This document shows positions 17,444 to 27,800 of a stretch of 64,000 bases of DNA, one piece after another. The first letter of the stretch is position 1, and the number at the start of each line of letters is the position of its first letter. This stretch comes from Shewanella oneidensis MR-1 (GTDB lineage Bacteria > Pseudomonadota > Gammaproteobacteria > Enterobacterales > Shewanellaceae): the NCBI RefSeq assembly GCF_000146165.2, contig NC_004347.2, forward strand, positions 992,001 through 1,056,000, given 5' to 3'. Below the pieces are notes generated by a model. It worked only from the letters and a program-made list of their open reading frames with translations. It did not search any database and was not told where the DNA came from. The position numbers and the translations under genes are program-made.

Positions 17444-17566
17444 ATGCAGTGGTTCAAGGTGATTTTTCGGCATAAAAACGCTAAAGTGTGGCGCTTTTTG
17501 ACTGTGGCCTTGACTGTGTTTGTTATGCTTCAGTTGTCATCTCAATTTCACTCGCCATCTCAATAG
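17444..17566 (+). CDS. Candidate small hydrophobic peptide
   Basis: A 40-codon frame from ATG 17444: a basic start ([17 protein letters not shown]) followed by a hydrophobic segment ([14 protein letters not shown]) and a polar tail. This is the pattern of a one-segment membrane peptide. There is no clear SD, and I know no family. It lies just before rlmC and could also be chance. Confidence 0.25.
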   Translation: MQWFKVIFRHKNAKVWRFLTVALTVFVMLQLSSQFHSPSQ

Positions 17567-17601
17567 ATAAGATAGACGGGAACTGCTGTGGGTACGATGC
17601 T

Positions 17602-18762
17602 GTGAGTACATTAGTGCAATGTGGGTATTTTGAACGAGGCCAATGCCAATCCTGTCGCCATATTAAGCTCCCGATGGTGCAGCAATTGGCGGCGAAAACC
17701 CAAGAATTGCAACAATTGTTAGCCCCTTTTGTTGTGAGCACTAATACCCAATTTTTGCCACCCGTAGTGGGTGAGGACAGCGGCTTTCGTAACAAGGCGA
17801 AAATGGTGGTGCTTGGCGCTGCCCATGCGCCTGTGCTGGGGATTGTCAGTCCAAATGGCGAAGCGGTTAGTCTCTGTGACTGCTTGCTGTACCCTGCAGA
17901 TATGCAAGCGTTGCTCTATCGCCTAGAGCGTTTTGTGCAGCAAGCGGGTATCCCGCCTTATCGCATTGATAAAGCCAAGGGCGAGCTTAAGTATATTCTG
18001 CTGACCCGAAGCCAAGTTCGTGGTGAATATATGCTGCGTTTTGTGCTGCGATCACCCGATGCCATCGCTCGTATCGAACGGGAATTACCCGCGCTGATGG
18101 CTGAATATCCACAAATCAACGTCGTGTCGGTAAATATTCAGCCCATTCATATGGCGATCCTTGAGGGGGATGAGGAAATTTTCTTAACTGAAAATACTCG
18201 TCTCGAAGAGCGCTTTAACGATGTGCCTTTGTTTATTCGTCCAAAAAGCTTTTTCCAAACTAATCCACACGTTGCTGCAAAGCTGTATCAAACCGCCCGT
18301 GAGTGGGTTGGCGAATTTGCACCAAAGTCACTGTGGGATTTATTTTGTGGTGTGGGCGGCTTTGGCTTGCACTGCGCCTCTAAAGATATTCCGCTAACAG
18401 GCATTGAAATCGAGGCTGAAGCGATTGCGTGCGCTAAGATGTCAGCGCAAATGATGGGGCTCGATAACGTGCAGTTTATGGCGCTCGACTCTACCGATTT
18501 TGCCAAAGGTGATGCGGCCGCAACCAAGCCTGATTTAATTATTGTCAATCCGCCGCGCCGCGGGATTGGTGAGTCCCTATGTGATGCTTTAAGTGAATTT
18601 GCCCCTAGGGCGATTTTGTATTCTAGTTGTAATCCTAAAACGCTGGCGAAGGATTTAGTTCATATTCGTGGCTACCAGTTAACTCGGGTGCAACTGTTTG
18701 ATCTGTTTCCCCACTCGGATCACTTTGAAGTTTTAGCCATGTTGGTAAAAGATTCGCGTTAG
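17602..18762 (+). CDS. rlmC: 23S rRNA (uracil-747-C5)-methyltransferase
   Basis: A RumB/TrmA-family enzyme that methylates U747 of 23S rRNA using SAM and a [4Fe-4S] cluster. From GTG 17602 the protein is 386 aa and starts (M)[14 protein letters not shown]. The cluster ligands are C7, C15, C18 and a Cys in LCDC (about 92-94). Motif I is [21 protein letters not shown] and the catalytic Cys in [13 protein letters not shown] follow. An upstream open frame exists, but the match to E. coli RlmC begins here. Confidence 0.93.
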   Translation: MSTLVQCGYFERGQCQSCRHIKLPMVQQLAAKTQELQQLLAPFVVSTNTQFLPPVVGEDSGFRNKAKMVVLGAAHAPVLGIVSPNGEAVSLCDCLLYPADMQALLYRLERFVQQAGIPPYRIDKAKGELKYILLTRSQVRGEYMLRFVLRSPDAIARIERELPALMAEYPQINVVSVNIQPIHMAILEGDEEIFLTENTRLEERFNDVPLFIRPKSFFQTNPHVAAKLYQTAREWVGEFAPKSLWDLFCGVGGFGLHCASKDIPLTGIEIEAEAIACAKMSAQMMGLDNVQFMALDSTDFAKGDAAATKPDLIIVNPPRRGIGESLCDALSEFAPRAILYSSCNPKTLAKDLVHIRGYQLTRVQLFDLFPHSDHFEVLAMLVKDSR

Positions 18763-18793
18763 CTAAAGGTTAGTTACTGATAACTGTCTTCAA

Positions 18794-19416
18794 TTAGTCA
18801 GAATTTATATCAGCTTTAGGCAATAACCTATCATCCCAAATAATGCTGATTTCGGCACCGCCCAAGGTTTGTGAGCGGCTGAGTTCCAGCTGGCCATAAT
18901 GCCAAGTGGCGATTTTTTTAACTATATATAGCCCTAAACCATAACCACTGGTATCGCTCTGTTGGGAATCCCGTTCAAAGGCGGCAAAGAGTTTTTTACC
19001 TTTACCTTCAAACCCCGGCCCGTCATCTTCGACACTGAACCGATTTATCCCTGCCTCTTGGTAGAAGTGCACATGAATTTTATGGTGTGCGAATCGCATC
19101 GCATTTTGGATCAGGTTTTGGGTTGCAATGGTCATCGCTATAGGATCGAAATGAGCCTGCTGCGATTGATGGTGAAACTGAATATCAAGTTGAGGTCGGT
19201 ACATTGCATATTTTTGAGCCAATTTATCCATAAATATCGCTAAAGATTGTGACTCTTGAGTTAAGGCTTCTTCCTTGTGTTCTAAGCGAGCAAAGGATAA
19301 ATAATTTGCCGCAAGTTGCTCAATATCTTCAATATCTTCATTTAATCGCTTAGCGTAATGGGCATCGATTTGTGGTCGAATTAGTTCGAGTGTAAAACGC
19401 ATACGAGCCAAGGGGG
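18794..19416 (-). pseudogene. Sensor histidine kinase, C-terminal fragment cut by an IS3-family element
   Basis: The native sequence starts at the IS end with ...PLARMRFTLELI, which is the half of the H-box after the phospho-accepting His. It then contains the dimerisation helix and the ATPase domain: N-box NLIQNAMRFA, VEDDGPGF, GYGLGLYIVKK, and LGGAEISI. The sensor, membrane segments and the catalytic His are missing. In overall layout it resembles RstB-type kinases. The response regulator that usually precedes such a gene is also absent. It cannot work as a kinase here. Confidence 0.88.
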
Positions 19417-19483
19417 TGTTCTGGTCTAATCCCATCGGACACTTAATTTTGAGACAGTATGGTCAATAAATTAAGAGGTCTAT

Positions 19484-19774
19484 ATGAGTCTGAAAAAATC
19501 ACATAAGAGTTATCCGCAGGCATTTAAAGATGAAGCCGTCTTGATGGTGCTGGAGCAAGGTTATAGCGTTGCCGATGCGGCAAAGTCTCTTGGAGTTAGC
19601 ACGAGCCTGCTTTACAACTGGAAGGAAAAACACGAAGCCCTGCAACAAGGCATCACCTTAGAAGAGTCTGAGCGTGATGAGTTGAAGCGATTGCGTAGAG
19701 AAAACAAAGAATTACGCATGGAAAAAGAAATTCTAAAAAAGGCAAGCGCCTTCTTTGCGAGAGAAATGAAGTAA
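19484..19774 (+). CDS. IS3-family transposase OrfA
   Basis: A 96-aa helix-turn-helix protein (VADAAKSLGVSTSLLYNWKEK) with a C-terminal coiled coil (DELKRLRRENKELRMEKEIL). The slippery heptamer A_AAA_AAG at 19735-19741 is in the right phase for a -1 shift into the OrfB frame. Confidence 0.95.
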   Translation: MSLKKSHKSYPQAFKDEAVLMVLEQGYSVADAAKSLGVSTSLLYNWKEKHEALQQGITLEESERDELKRLRRENKELRMEKEILKKASAFFAREMK

Positions 19775-19833
19775 GATTTCGTTTCATCAAACTGCAATCT
19801 CACCTGTTTCCCATAACACTGTTATGTCGAGTA

Positions 19834-20643
19834 ATGAGTGTCAGTAAGTCAGGCTATTACGATTGGCATAAACGCCCTGCAAACGTGATAAGCGTTGAAA
19901 CACTGAAGCTTTATCGCCTTGTTCGACAGCTATTTAAGCAAAGTCGAGGCAGCTTAGGGAATCGTGAAATGGTGAAGAAATTGCGCAAGGAAGGCTACCA
20001 GGTTGGTCGCTATCTCGTTCGTAAAATTATGCACCGCCTTCGACTCAAAGCAACCCAGCGATGTGCTTACAAGGTGACGACACAGCGAAAACACTCAGAT
20101 GCAGTGGCTGATAACCTGTTAAACATGAACTTTAATCCAGTATCGGCTAATCAGGTCTGGGCGGGTGACGTGACCTATTTAAAGACGGGTGAAGGCTGGA
20201 TGTACTTAGCTGTGGTGATGGATTTATATTCACGCCGGATTGTGGGATGGCGCATAGACAAACGCATGACCACAGATTTGATATCCAAGGCATTAATAAA
20301 AGCCTACAACCTGCGACAACCAGCGCGAGGGCTGGTATTTCACAGTGACCGAGGCTCGCAATATACCAGTAAACAATTCGGTAGGCTGCTATCGAGCTAT
20401 GGTATCCGAGCCAGCATGGGTGATGTGGGTGCGTGTTGGGATAATGCCGTTGTTGAGCGATTCTTTGGTAGCTTGAAACACGATTGGATTTTTAAAGTTG
20501 CTCAACCAACAAGGGAGTTTATGAAGCAAGATGTGACGGCTTACATCAAATATTACAACTTGGAGCGACTTCATTCTGCTAATAACGATCTGTCACCTGT
20601 AGAGTTTGAGAATTCTCAAGTAAAAGTGTCCAGTTTGGGTTGA
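19834..20643 (+). CDS. IS3-family transposase OrfB (DDE integrase core)
   Basis: A 269-aa part from the first Met, though the frame is open further upstream and is probably reached by frameshift from OrfA. The DDE residues are in WAGDVTYLK, VFHSDRGSQY and WDNAVVERFFGSLK. All catalytic positions are intact. Confidence 0.95.
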   Translation: MSVSKSGYYDWHKRPANVISVETLKLYRLVRQLFKQSRGSLGNREMVKKLRKEGYQVGRYLVRKIMHRLRLKATQRCAYKVTTQRKHSDAVADNLLNMNFNPVSANQVWAGDVTYLKTGEGWMYLAVVMDLYSRRIVGWRIDKRMTTDLISKALIKAYNLRQPARGLVFHSDRGSQYTSKQFGRLLSSYGIRASMGDVGACWDNAVVERFFGSLKHDWIFKVAQPTREFMKQDVTAYIKYYNLERLHSANNDLSPVEFENSQVKVSSLG

Positions 20644-20651
20644 CCAGTACA

Positions 20652-21642
20652 GTTGTGGCGTGGCTCGCAAAAAGGCGACGTTATGAGTGTGCCTTTGGTG
20701 AAGAATTCCTCGAATCCATCAGGTATCACTCTAGGGAGTACATCGAGTGGATGGGGGATTGTCGAGTACGATAATGCTCGGACATACTCTTACGCTGGAC
20801 TAGATGATAAACGTGTCTATAAATGGACAGAGCGTGATGACCGTTTCGACTTTGAATTAATTTTCAACGTTAATACTCGTTTTGGTGACAATCAGCACGA
20901 GATGTACATGGCATACGACAATATTGATTTTGGTTCAGAGGATGGCCGTGGTTCTATTGGTCTTCAAGGTGTTACTAGTCAAGTGTATTTATTTGGGCCA
21001 TTAGGGCTGTACTCATCTAAAAATTACGCATTTGATGACTTGAAAGATAAGCTTAGCAACGGTCTTGTGATTTGTTATGACTATGTTGGTCCAGAGTCAT
21101 CACAATTCGAAGTGACTGCTTGGTCAGAAGTTGAGGCAAGTGCTACTGGCAAGGCCCTTGAGTTTAAAGCTCAAAGCCGCGTTGAAGGTATGGCTGATGT
21201 TAATATGAGTCACACTGTTACAGTGCCTTCAAATATTAGCTTAGGTAGCATCCCTAACAAAACGATTGCGGAAAACACCAGTTTAAGTGACCTGCGTATT
21301 TATTATGCCGATGAGCAAAACAGTGTTAACCGGATAAGCGTCAGTGGCCAACATATCACTGCTGTTGTCAATGGCCACACATCAGGATCGAGCGTGACAA
21401 TCACACCTGAGAAAGATTTCCATGGTGAGGTAGAAGTAACAGTCACCGTAAGTGATGTGGAAACCCCATCAGATGCTGCGAGCACTCGCTTTATGCTAAC
21501 AGTTAACTCCGATGGGATAGATCCAATACCTCCCGTGGTGACGCCTGAGCCTGAACCCAAGGATGGTGGTGGTGCATTAGGTGGCCTATCTATGTTATTG
21601 GCACTTGGAGCATTAATCAGAAGACGAAAAACTCATAATTGA
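20652..21642 (+). pseudogene. C-terminal part of a secreted GlyGly-CTERM protein, truncated by the IS
   Basis: The frame is open from the IS end, with no signal peptide, so the front of the gene is missing. About 200 residues of a beta-rich domain (GWGIVEYDNARTYSYAGLDD, then WTERDDRFDFEL) precede an Ig/cadherin-like segment (ISLGSIPNKTIAENTSLSDL and VEVTVTVSDVETPSDAAS). The C-terminus is a Pro-Glu linker, then DGGGALGGLSMLLALGALIRRRK. This is a GlyGly-CTERM sorting tag, which rhombosortase cleaves before type II secretion release. The activity of the lost part cannot be read. Confidence 0.8.
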
Positions 21643-21683
21643 TGAGGTTGAAGTCTTAGTAAATTGATATTTATCTTGAAGTT

Positions 21684-21718
21684 AAAAAGCCGGCAAAGGA
21701 TTTTGTCGGCTTTTTTGT
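21684..21718 (+). terminator. Rho-independent terminator
   Basis: AAAAAGCCG-CAAA and TTTG-CGGCTTTTTT form a stem with a bulge and end in a T-run, about 40 bases after the stop of the GlyGly-CTERM fragment. Confidence 0.9.
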
Positions 21719-21819
21719 TTGTGGCACCATCCACTCCAGAAAGCTTCATATTCATTTTCATTAAATTGTCTTTTTAGTGGCATAATCTTGGGCACTTTAT
21801 GCATCGAAGAGCAAAATTT

Positions 21820-22971
21820 ATGCTGCAGATATTCTTACGTTTTTTTACTCTAGGTTTGATGAGCTTTGGCGGACCAGCGGCGCATATTGGTTATTTTCGG
21901 CAAACCTTTGTCAATGAACTCGGCTGGCTCGATGATAAACGCTATAGCAGCTTAGTGGCCTTAAGCCAATTTATGCCGGGGCCGGGTTCAAGCCAAGTGG
22001 GTTTTGCCATCGGCTATCACCGTGGTGGGCTTTTGGGCGCGATAGCCGCCTTTGCAGGATTCACTTTACCTTCCTTTGTATTGATGTATTTGCTGGCGGT
22101 GACGACTGCCGCTTGGTTAGGCAATGAATATATGCAAGGCATAGTGCATGGCTTAAAACTGCTTGCAGTGGTTGTGGTGGCGGACGCTGTGCTCGCGATG
22201 TTTAAGCAGTTTTGCCAACGTCAAACCAGCCGTTTACTGATGCTCGGCAGTGCTGCCGCTATACTCATTTTGCCCTTCTTATGGACACAAATAGTACTAT
22301 TAATCATTGCCGCTATCTTGGGGTTATCATTCCTGAGTGTCACCGAGAGTGAGCCTAATAAACCTGAACCGATTAGATTAAATTACCTAAGCTTAGGGTT
22401 ATTTATGGTCTTATTTGTGGCGAGCTTTTTCAGCTTACATTTTGGTGTTGAAGCGGGACTCTTCGGTGAGTTTTTTCGCGTTGGGAGCCTCGTTTTTGGC
22501 GGTGGTCATGTGGTGCTGCCTCTCCTTGAAACCGCTGTGGGTGATTCCATGAGTGGCGATCGATTTCTTACCGGATACGCCTTTGCTCAAGCCGTGCCTG
22601 GCCCCATGTTTACCTTTGCGACCTTTCTTGGCGCCGAGATGATGCTCGAAAATCCCTTTATCGGTGCAGCGATTGCCACAGTAGCGATATTTTTACCCGG
22701 ATTCTTGCTGATGTTAGTGGGGTTAAGAAGCTGGCATGCGATTGCAGCAAGACCCAAGATGGCGGGGATGCTTGCAGGGGTAAATGCCTGTGTGGTGGGA
22801 TTGCTGGCGGCGGCCCTTTACCAACCCGTATTTAGCCAAGGGGTATTATCTGCTGTTGATATGGCCATAGTATTGATTGGTTTTGGTGCATTAAAATTTT
22901 TTAAACCACAGATGTTATTACTGGTTTTAGGTTTTAGCGTATGTGGTATCGGATTGATATTCATGGCGTAA
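21820..22971 (+). CDS. chrA: Chromate transporter, CHR family
   Basis: A 383-aa protein with two CHR repeats and about ten membrane segments. It exports chromate and so lowers its toxicity. Repeat 1 has FFTLGLMSFGGPAAHIGYF and ALSQFMPGPGSSQ. Repeat 2 has FFRVGSLVFGGGHVVLPLLE and YAFAQAVPGPMFTFATFLG. The start MLQIFLRF was chosen by comparison with the family; an ATG 7 codons earlier is possible. No ChrB regulator is nearby. Confidence 0.9.
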   Translation: MLQIFLRFFTLGLMSFGGPAAHIGYFRQTFVNELGWLDDKRYSSLVALSQFMPGPGSSQVGFAIGYHRGGLLGAIAAFAGFTLPSFVLMYLLAVTTAAWLGNEYMQGIVHGLKLLAVVVVADAVLAMFKQFCQRQTSRLLMLGSAAAILILPFLWTQIVLLIIAAILGLSFLSVTESEPNKPEPIRLNYLSLGLFMVLFVASFFSLHFGVEAGLFGEFFRVGSLVFGGGHVVLPLLETAVGDSMSGDRFLTGYAFAQAVPGPMFTFATFLGAEMMLENPFIGAAIATVAIFLPGFLLMLVGLRSWHAIAARPKMAGMLAGVNACVVGLLAAALYQPVFSQGVLSAVDMAIVLIGFGALKFFKPQMLLLVLGFSVCGIGLIFMA

Positions 22972-23100
22972 AATTAGTTACGGGTATTTTTTACAAATTA
23001 AAGGATATTTTGTTAACTGACACGTTAAGCTAACGCACCTTTTTGGCTATACTTCAACCATATAAAAAATATAAGCTAAATCACTCTGGAGTAAGCAAGC

Positions 23101-24765
23101 ATGTCGAATCTTAGCCTGCGTAATAAATTACTGCTGTTATCTTTGTTTCCCCTCATATTTACTTTATTAGTGCTAATTACTCTCTCCTACTATGTTGAAC
23201 AGGAATCCCTTGCAGAAGAAGTGGTGACCTTTAGAACAAAATTAGTCGGTGAACGTAAACAACAAATTAAAGAAGCGACAGAGATTGCCTCTGGAATTGT
23301 TAACTACCAACTGTCGTTAAAGGATAAAGGTAATGTAAATCAAGCACTGCGAGATATTCGTTTCGGCAGTGCGGGTTACTTTTTTATGTATGATTCCCAA
23401 GGCAAAAATATTTTCCATGCCTTAATGCCTAATTTAGAAGGGCAAAACAAAATCGATATGACCGACCCGCGCGGAACCAAGATTATTGTTGGTCTTTTGG
23501 ATGCGGCAAAACGGGGCGATGGTAATTTTTCTTATTATTACCAAAAACCTAATACTAACGAGCAAATTGAGAAAATAAGCTTCGTGATGATGGTCCCCGG
23601 TACGGACTGGATGCTGGGTACTGGTGCTTACATCGACGATATTGAGGCTGTAGTGGAGGATTATCGTCAAACCGTGACTGAGCAAATGGCTGAGAAATCT
23701 CTAATGATCCTCTTAATTGCCTTGGTTTTAACCGGTGCCACGGCCTTTGTCATCATGGTTGCCGCTCATCGAATGGTCGTACCGATCAAAAATATGGCTG
23801 ATAATCTTAACGATATTGCTAAAGGTGAAGGGGATTTAACTAAACGCTTAAGTGTTAAAGGCGAGGATGAAATTGCGCAACTAGGTCGAGCTTTTAACTT
23901 ATTTGTCGATAAGCTACAACACATTATCGGCGATGTGGCGAGTGCGACCGCCAAAGTAAAAACAGCCGCTAATGCAATCCACGATCAAACCAAGGTGATG
24001 TCAAGCCAACTGCTCAGCCATAACAATGAGACAGATCAAGTAGTTACCGCAATTACAGAGATGTCTTCTACTGCGAGTGAAGTCGCGCAAAATACCACTC
24101 AAGTAGCCGAAGCGACTCAAGCGGCGACAGGCGATGTGGCTAATGCCCAGCGCTGTGTCGATGCTTCACTGGAAGAAATTGCCGCTTTGATGGAGCAAAT
24201 CAACCATGCGGCGGGCAGCATCAAGTCCTTAAGCGAGCAATCACAGAAGATTAACAGTGTACTTTCGGTGATAGGTGGCATTGCGGAACAGACAAACCTA
24301 TTAGCCTTAAATGCGGCGATTGAAGCGGCCCGTGCCGGTGAACAGGGCCGAGGTTTTGCTGTGGTTGCCGATGAAGTTCGCAGTTTAGCCAGCCGCACCC
24401 AAGCAAGTACTCTAGAGATCAACGAGATGCTATCGGCATTGCATAAGTTAGTATCGCAGGCGGTGAAAACCATGGATGAGAGTCAGCAGAGTTGTGTTCG
24501 CTCGGTTGAATCTTCCCGCGCTATTTCTGAAAGTCTAGGTTCTGTGACTTCGGCGGTAACGGCGATTAATGATATGAGTACCCAAATTGCCACAGCGGCG
24601 ACTGAGCAAAGCTCTGTGACCGAAGAAATTAACCGCAACGTTTATGCCATACAAGAAATCGTTAATGAGCTACTGCATTCCAGTGAACATGCGGCTAGGG
24701 TGAGTCAAACAGTGTCGCAGGAAGGGACGAATCTCGGCAACTTGGTTGGACAATTTAAGATTTAA
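23101..24765 (+). CDS. Methyl-accepting chemotaxis protein with a single Cache domain
   Basis: A 554-aa chemoreceptor. Membrane segment 1 (about 10-30) leads to a periplasmic sCache_2 domain ([20 protein letters not shown], later [20 protein letters not shown]). A second segment (about 200-222), a HAMP domain and a long cytoplasmic coiled coil follow. The hairpin tip is [20 protein letters not shown]. Likely methylation helices contain Glu/Gln pairs. There is no C-terminal CheR-binding pentapeptide. The ligand is unknown; sCache_2 receptors often bind small carboxylates. Single gene with its own terminator. Confidence 0.95.
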   Translation: MSNLSLRNKLLLLSLFPLIFTLLVLITLSYYVEQESLAEEVVTFRTKLVGERKQQIKEATEIASGIVNYQLSLKDKGNVNQALRDIRFGSAGYFFMYDSQGKNIFHALMPNLEGQNKIDMTDPRGTKIIVGLLDAAKRGDGNFSYYYQKPNTNEQIEKISFVMMVPGTDWMLGTGAYIDDIEAVVEDYRQTVTEQMAEKSLMILLIALVLTGATAFVIMVAAHRMVVPIKNMADNLNDIAKGEGDLTKRLSVKGEDEIAQLGRAFNLFVDKLQHIIGDVASATAKVKTAANAIHDQTKVMSSQLLSHNNETDQVVTAITEMSSTASEVAQNTTQVAEATQAATGDVANAQRCVDASLEEIAALMEQINHAAGSIKSLSEQSQKINSVLSVIGGIAEQTNLLALNAAIEAARAGEQGRGFAVVADEVRSLASRTQASTLEINEMLSALHKLVSQAVKTMDESQQSCVRSVESSRAISESLGSVTSAVTAINDMSTQIATAATEQSSVTEEINRNVYAIQEIVNELLHSSEHAARVSQTVSQEGTNLGNLVGQFKI

Positions 24766-24792
24766 TCATCATTTATTATTGAGTTAGAAAAT

Positions 24793-24823
24793 AAAACGGG
24801 AGATAACATCTCCCGTTTTTTTA
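24793..24823 (+). terminator. Rho-independent terminator of the chemoreceptor gene
   Basis: AAAACGGGAGA and TCTCCCGTTTT form an 11-bp stem with a 5-base loop and a run of seven T. It also sits at the 3' end of the convergent formate dehydrogenase gene. Confidence 0.95.
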
Positions 24824-24860
24824 TATCTGTCTATTGGGTGTTCACCCAGAAGATGTCAGC

Positions 24861-27800
24861 TTAGGTGGGCTCACACATCTGCTTTGTCACCTTTTCAACT
24901 CTTACCGCACACACTTTATACTCGGGGATATAAGCCACGGGATCTAATGCATTGATGGTGAGTTTGTTCGCTGCGGCTTCGACAAAATGGAAGGGTAAGA
25001 ACAGTACGCCTGCCTGAGCGCGTTTTGTCACAAAGGCATCAATTTCAATCTCGCCACGGCGGGTGGTTAGGCGAATTTTATCGCCGTTATTAATCCCGAG
25101 TTGTTCGGCATCGTAGACAGAAATCATCACTTTAGGTGCACCAAGTAAGTCCAGCCCGGGCGTTTTGCGCGTTAAGGTGCCCGTATGGAATTGCTCCAAT
25201 AGACGACCTGTCGAGAGCGTAAGTGGATACTCGTTGCAGGGCATTTCAGCGGGAAGGCGATAGCTGACCGGCGTAAATAAACCTAAACCGCGGGTGAATT
25301 GACCTTGGTGCATAATCGGTGTTCCCGGATGCTTTTCATCCGGACAAGGCCATTGAATACCTTGAGGGATTTGACCATCCTCACCAGCGGTTAATCTCTC
25401 CCAAAGAATGCCGCGATACTGAGGCGTTAATGCATTAATTTCAGCCCAAATTGCTGCTTCATCTTTATAATCCCAGTTTGCTCCCATAGCATTGGCAATC
25501 GCTTGTACGATTTGCCAATCGGGCAGCGCTTCACCCGGTGAGGCAAGCGCTTGCTCAAGTCGCTGTACTCGTCGTTCGGTGTTGGTAAAGTGGCCGCGTT
25601 TTTCCACAAAAGCGGCGGCGGGCAACACCACATGGGCAAGCTCAGCGGTCTCGGTTAAAAAGATGTCCTGGACAACTAAAAACTCAATCTGGCTTAAGGC
25701 GTTAAGCACATGGGCTTGGTCAGGATCGCTCAGCACTGGGTTTTCACCCATCACATATAAGGCGTTGATTTTGCCCTTGGCAATATCATGCATCATATGG
25801 GTTGCTGTGACGCCAATCTCCCCCGATAACGGAGTTTGCCAATGGCTTTCGAAGCGCATTCTGGCATGAATATCCGTGACCTTTTGGTAACCGGTAAAAT
25901 AGTTGGGCAGCGCGCCCATATCGCAGGCGCCCTGCACATTACTCTGGCCGCGCAGTGGGTTGATGCCAGCTCCTGACACACCAATATTGCCGCAAAGTAG
26001 CTGCAGATTAGATATGGCGGTGACGTTATCGTGCCCCGTGGTATGTTGGGTTATCCCCATGGCGTAGTACACCGCCGTTTTTTGCGCCGTGCCTATGGTA
26101 CGCGCAATACGGGCGATATTCTCAGCTTTAACACCTGTGATAAGTGCCGCTTTTTCAAGGGAGTAATCCTCCTTGGCAAGCTCGGCATACAGTGCCTCAA
26201 TGCCTTCGGTCCGCTTGGCAATATAGTCTTTATCCTGCCAATTATTGCGAATAATTTCTGCCATAATGGCGTTGAGCAGCATCACATCCGTGCCCGGTCT
26301 GTGGGCAACATAGAGTTCGGCCTTTTCTGCTATGCCAACGCGTTTCGGATCGGCCACGATCAACCGAGCGCCGTACAGGTTGACTGCCTGCTGGATTTTT
26401 GAGGCGATAATCGGATGGGCGCAGGTGGTATCGGAACCCAGAATAAAAATGACGTCGGAGTCCTTTATACTCAGAATATCATTGGTCATGGCGCCGCTAC
26501 CAATGCTCTGCTGCAGGCCCGTAACGGTCGAGGAGTGACACAGGCGGGCGCAATGGTCGATGTTGTTGGTGCCAAGGACGCTACGGACAAACTTTTGCAG
26601 TACAAAGTTATCTTCATTGGTGGCCTTGGCCGAGGCGAGACTTGCGAAGGCATTGCTGCCATCTTTTTGTTTTATCTCGGTTAAACGTTTTGCTACATAG
26701 TCGATAGCTTCCGGCCAACTACAAGGTTGCAGTTTGCCGTTTTTACGTATTAGTGGGGTGGTTAGGCGTTTGTCGCTGTGAATAAAATCGAAGCCAAAAC
26801 GCCCTTTAACACATAACATGCCTTGGTTAACGACCGAGTCTTTGTTGCCTTCGATATGGCGAATACGATTGGTGCTGGGGTCGATTTTAAGATCGAGACG
26901 ACAGCCGACACCGCAGTAAGTACAAATGGTGGAGGCGGTTGTTAACTCTGTACAATCGCCTTGGCGTTTATCCCGCGCATCGACCAGCGCGCCCGTTGGG
27001 CAAACCTGCACACAGTTACCACATTGTACGCAGTGGCTATCGGCCATGCTGGCACTAAAGCCAACTCTGGGGGCTCTTCGCTCATCAGCAGGACTGATGC
27101 TCTGCGGCAGTACTTGGTAGGAGTCTTTCGCGAATTGAATCGCGCAGTGACCACTCTGCTGCTGACACACATCGACGCATTTGCCGCAGCTAATACAACG
27201 GTTGGCATCGAATTGAATAAAGGGCGAACTCTTATCTACGCTAAAATACCGTGCATTTTCGGTGGCTAAGCTTTTGCTCTCAACACCGTAATCCGTGGCG
27301 TAATCCCTAAGTTTACAGTCAGTATTGGCTTGGCAAGCACACTCAAGGCAACGTGCCGCTTCTTGCATGGCGGCATCTGCGGGAAAGCCCAATTCTACTT
27401 CACTGTAATTGAGTAGTCGTTGCAGCGCCGTGAGTTCGGGCATTTTTAAGCGGGGCTGACGTTTTGTATGGGGGTAGAGGGGTGAACTTGCTTCTGCTGA
27501 TTTGACCTCAGCCTGTTTAAGGGAGCCCGGAATGGTTTTTACCGAGTTAAATTCATGGGCATGCAAATCGCAGCTAAGGCCAATTTGAAGCATTTTATCA
27601 ATGGCTTTTGCTGCCTTTCGGCCATCACCAATGGCGGCAACGGCGGTGGCTGGGCCGCGGCGGGCATCGCCCATCACAAACAGCTTTTCCACGCCCGATG
27701 ACATGGTTTGCTCACAACCCATTAGTGTGTTCCAACGGCTCAGCGCCAGTTCGCCATGGCTAAGCTGTCCTTTAGGATCTTGCATAAAGCTCAGATCTGG

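Larger units (their letters stand above)
19417..20651 (+). mobile_element. IS3-family insertion sequence, 1235 bp, without target duplication
   Basis: The ends start TGTTCTGGTC (left) and TGTACTGGTC (right, reverse strand). Over 37 bases the two ends agree at about 26 positions, including GGACACTT and TTGAG blocks. OrfA and OrfB lie inside. The flanks are GGG on the left and GTT on the right, so there is no direct duplication. The genes on the two sides are unrelated and both incomplete, so the element marks a rearrangement. Confidence 0.88.
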
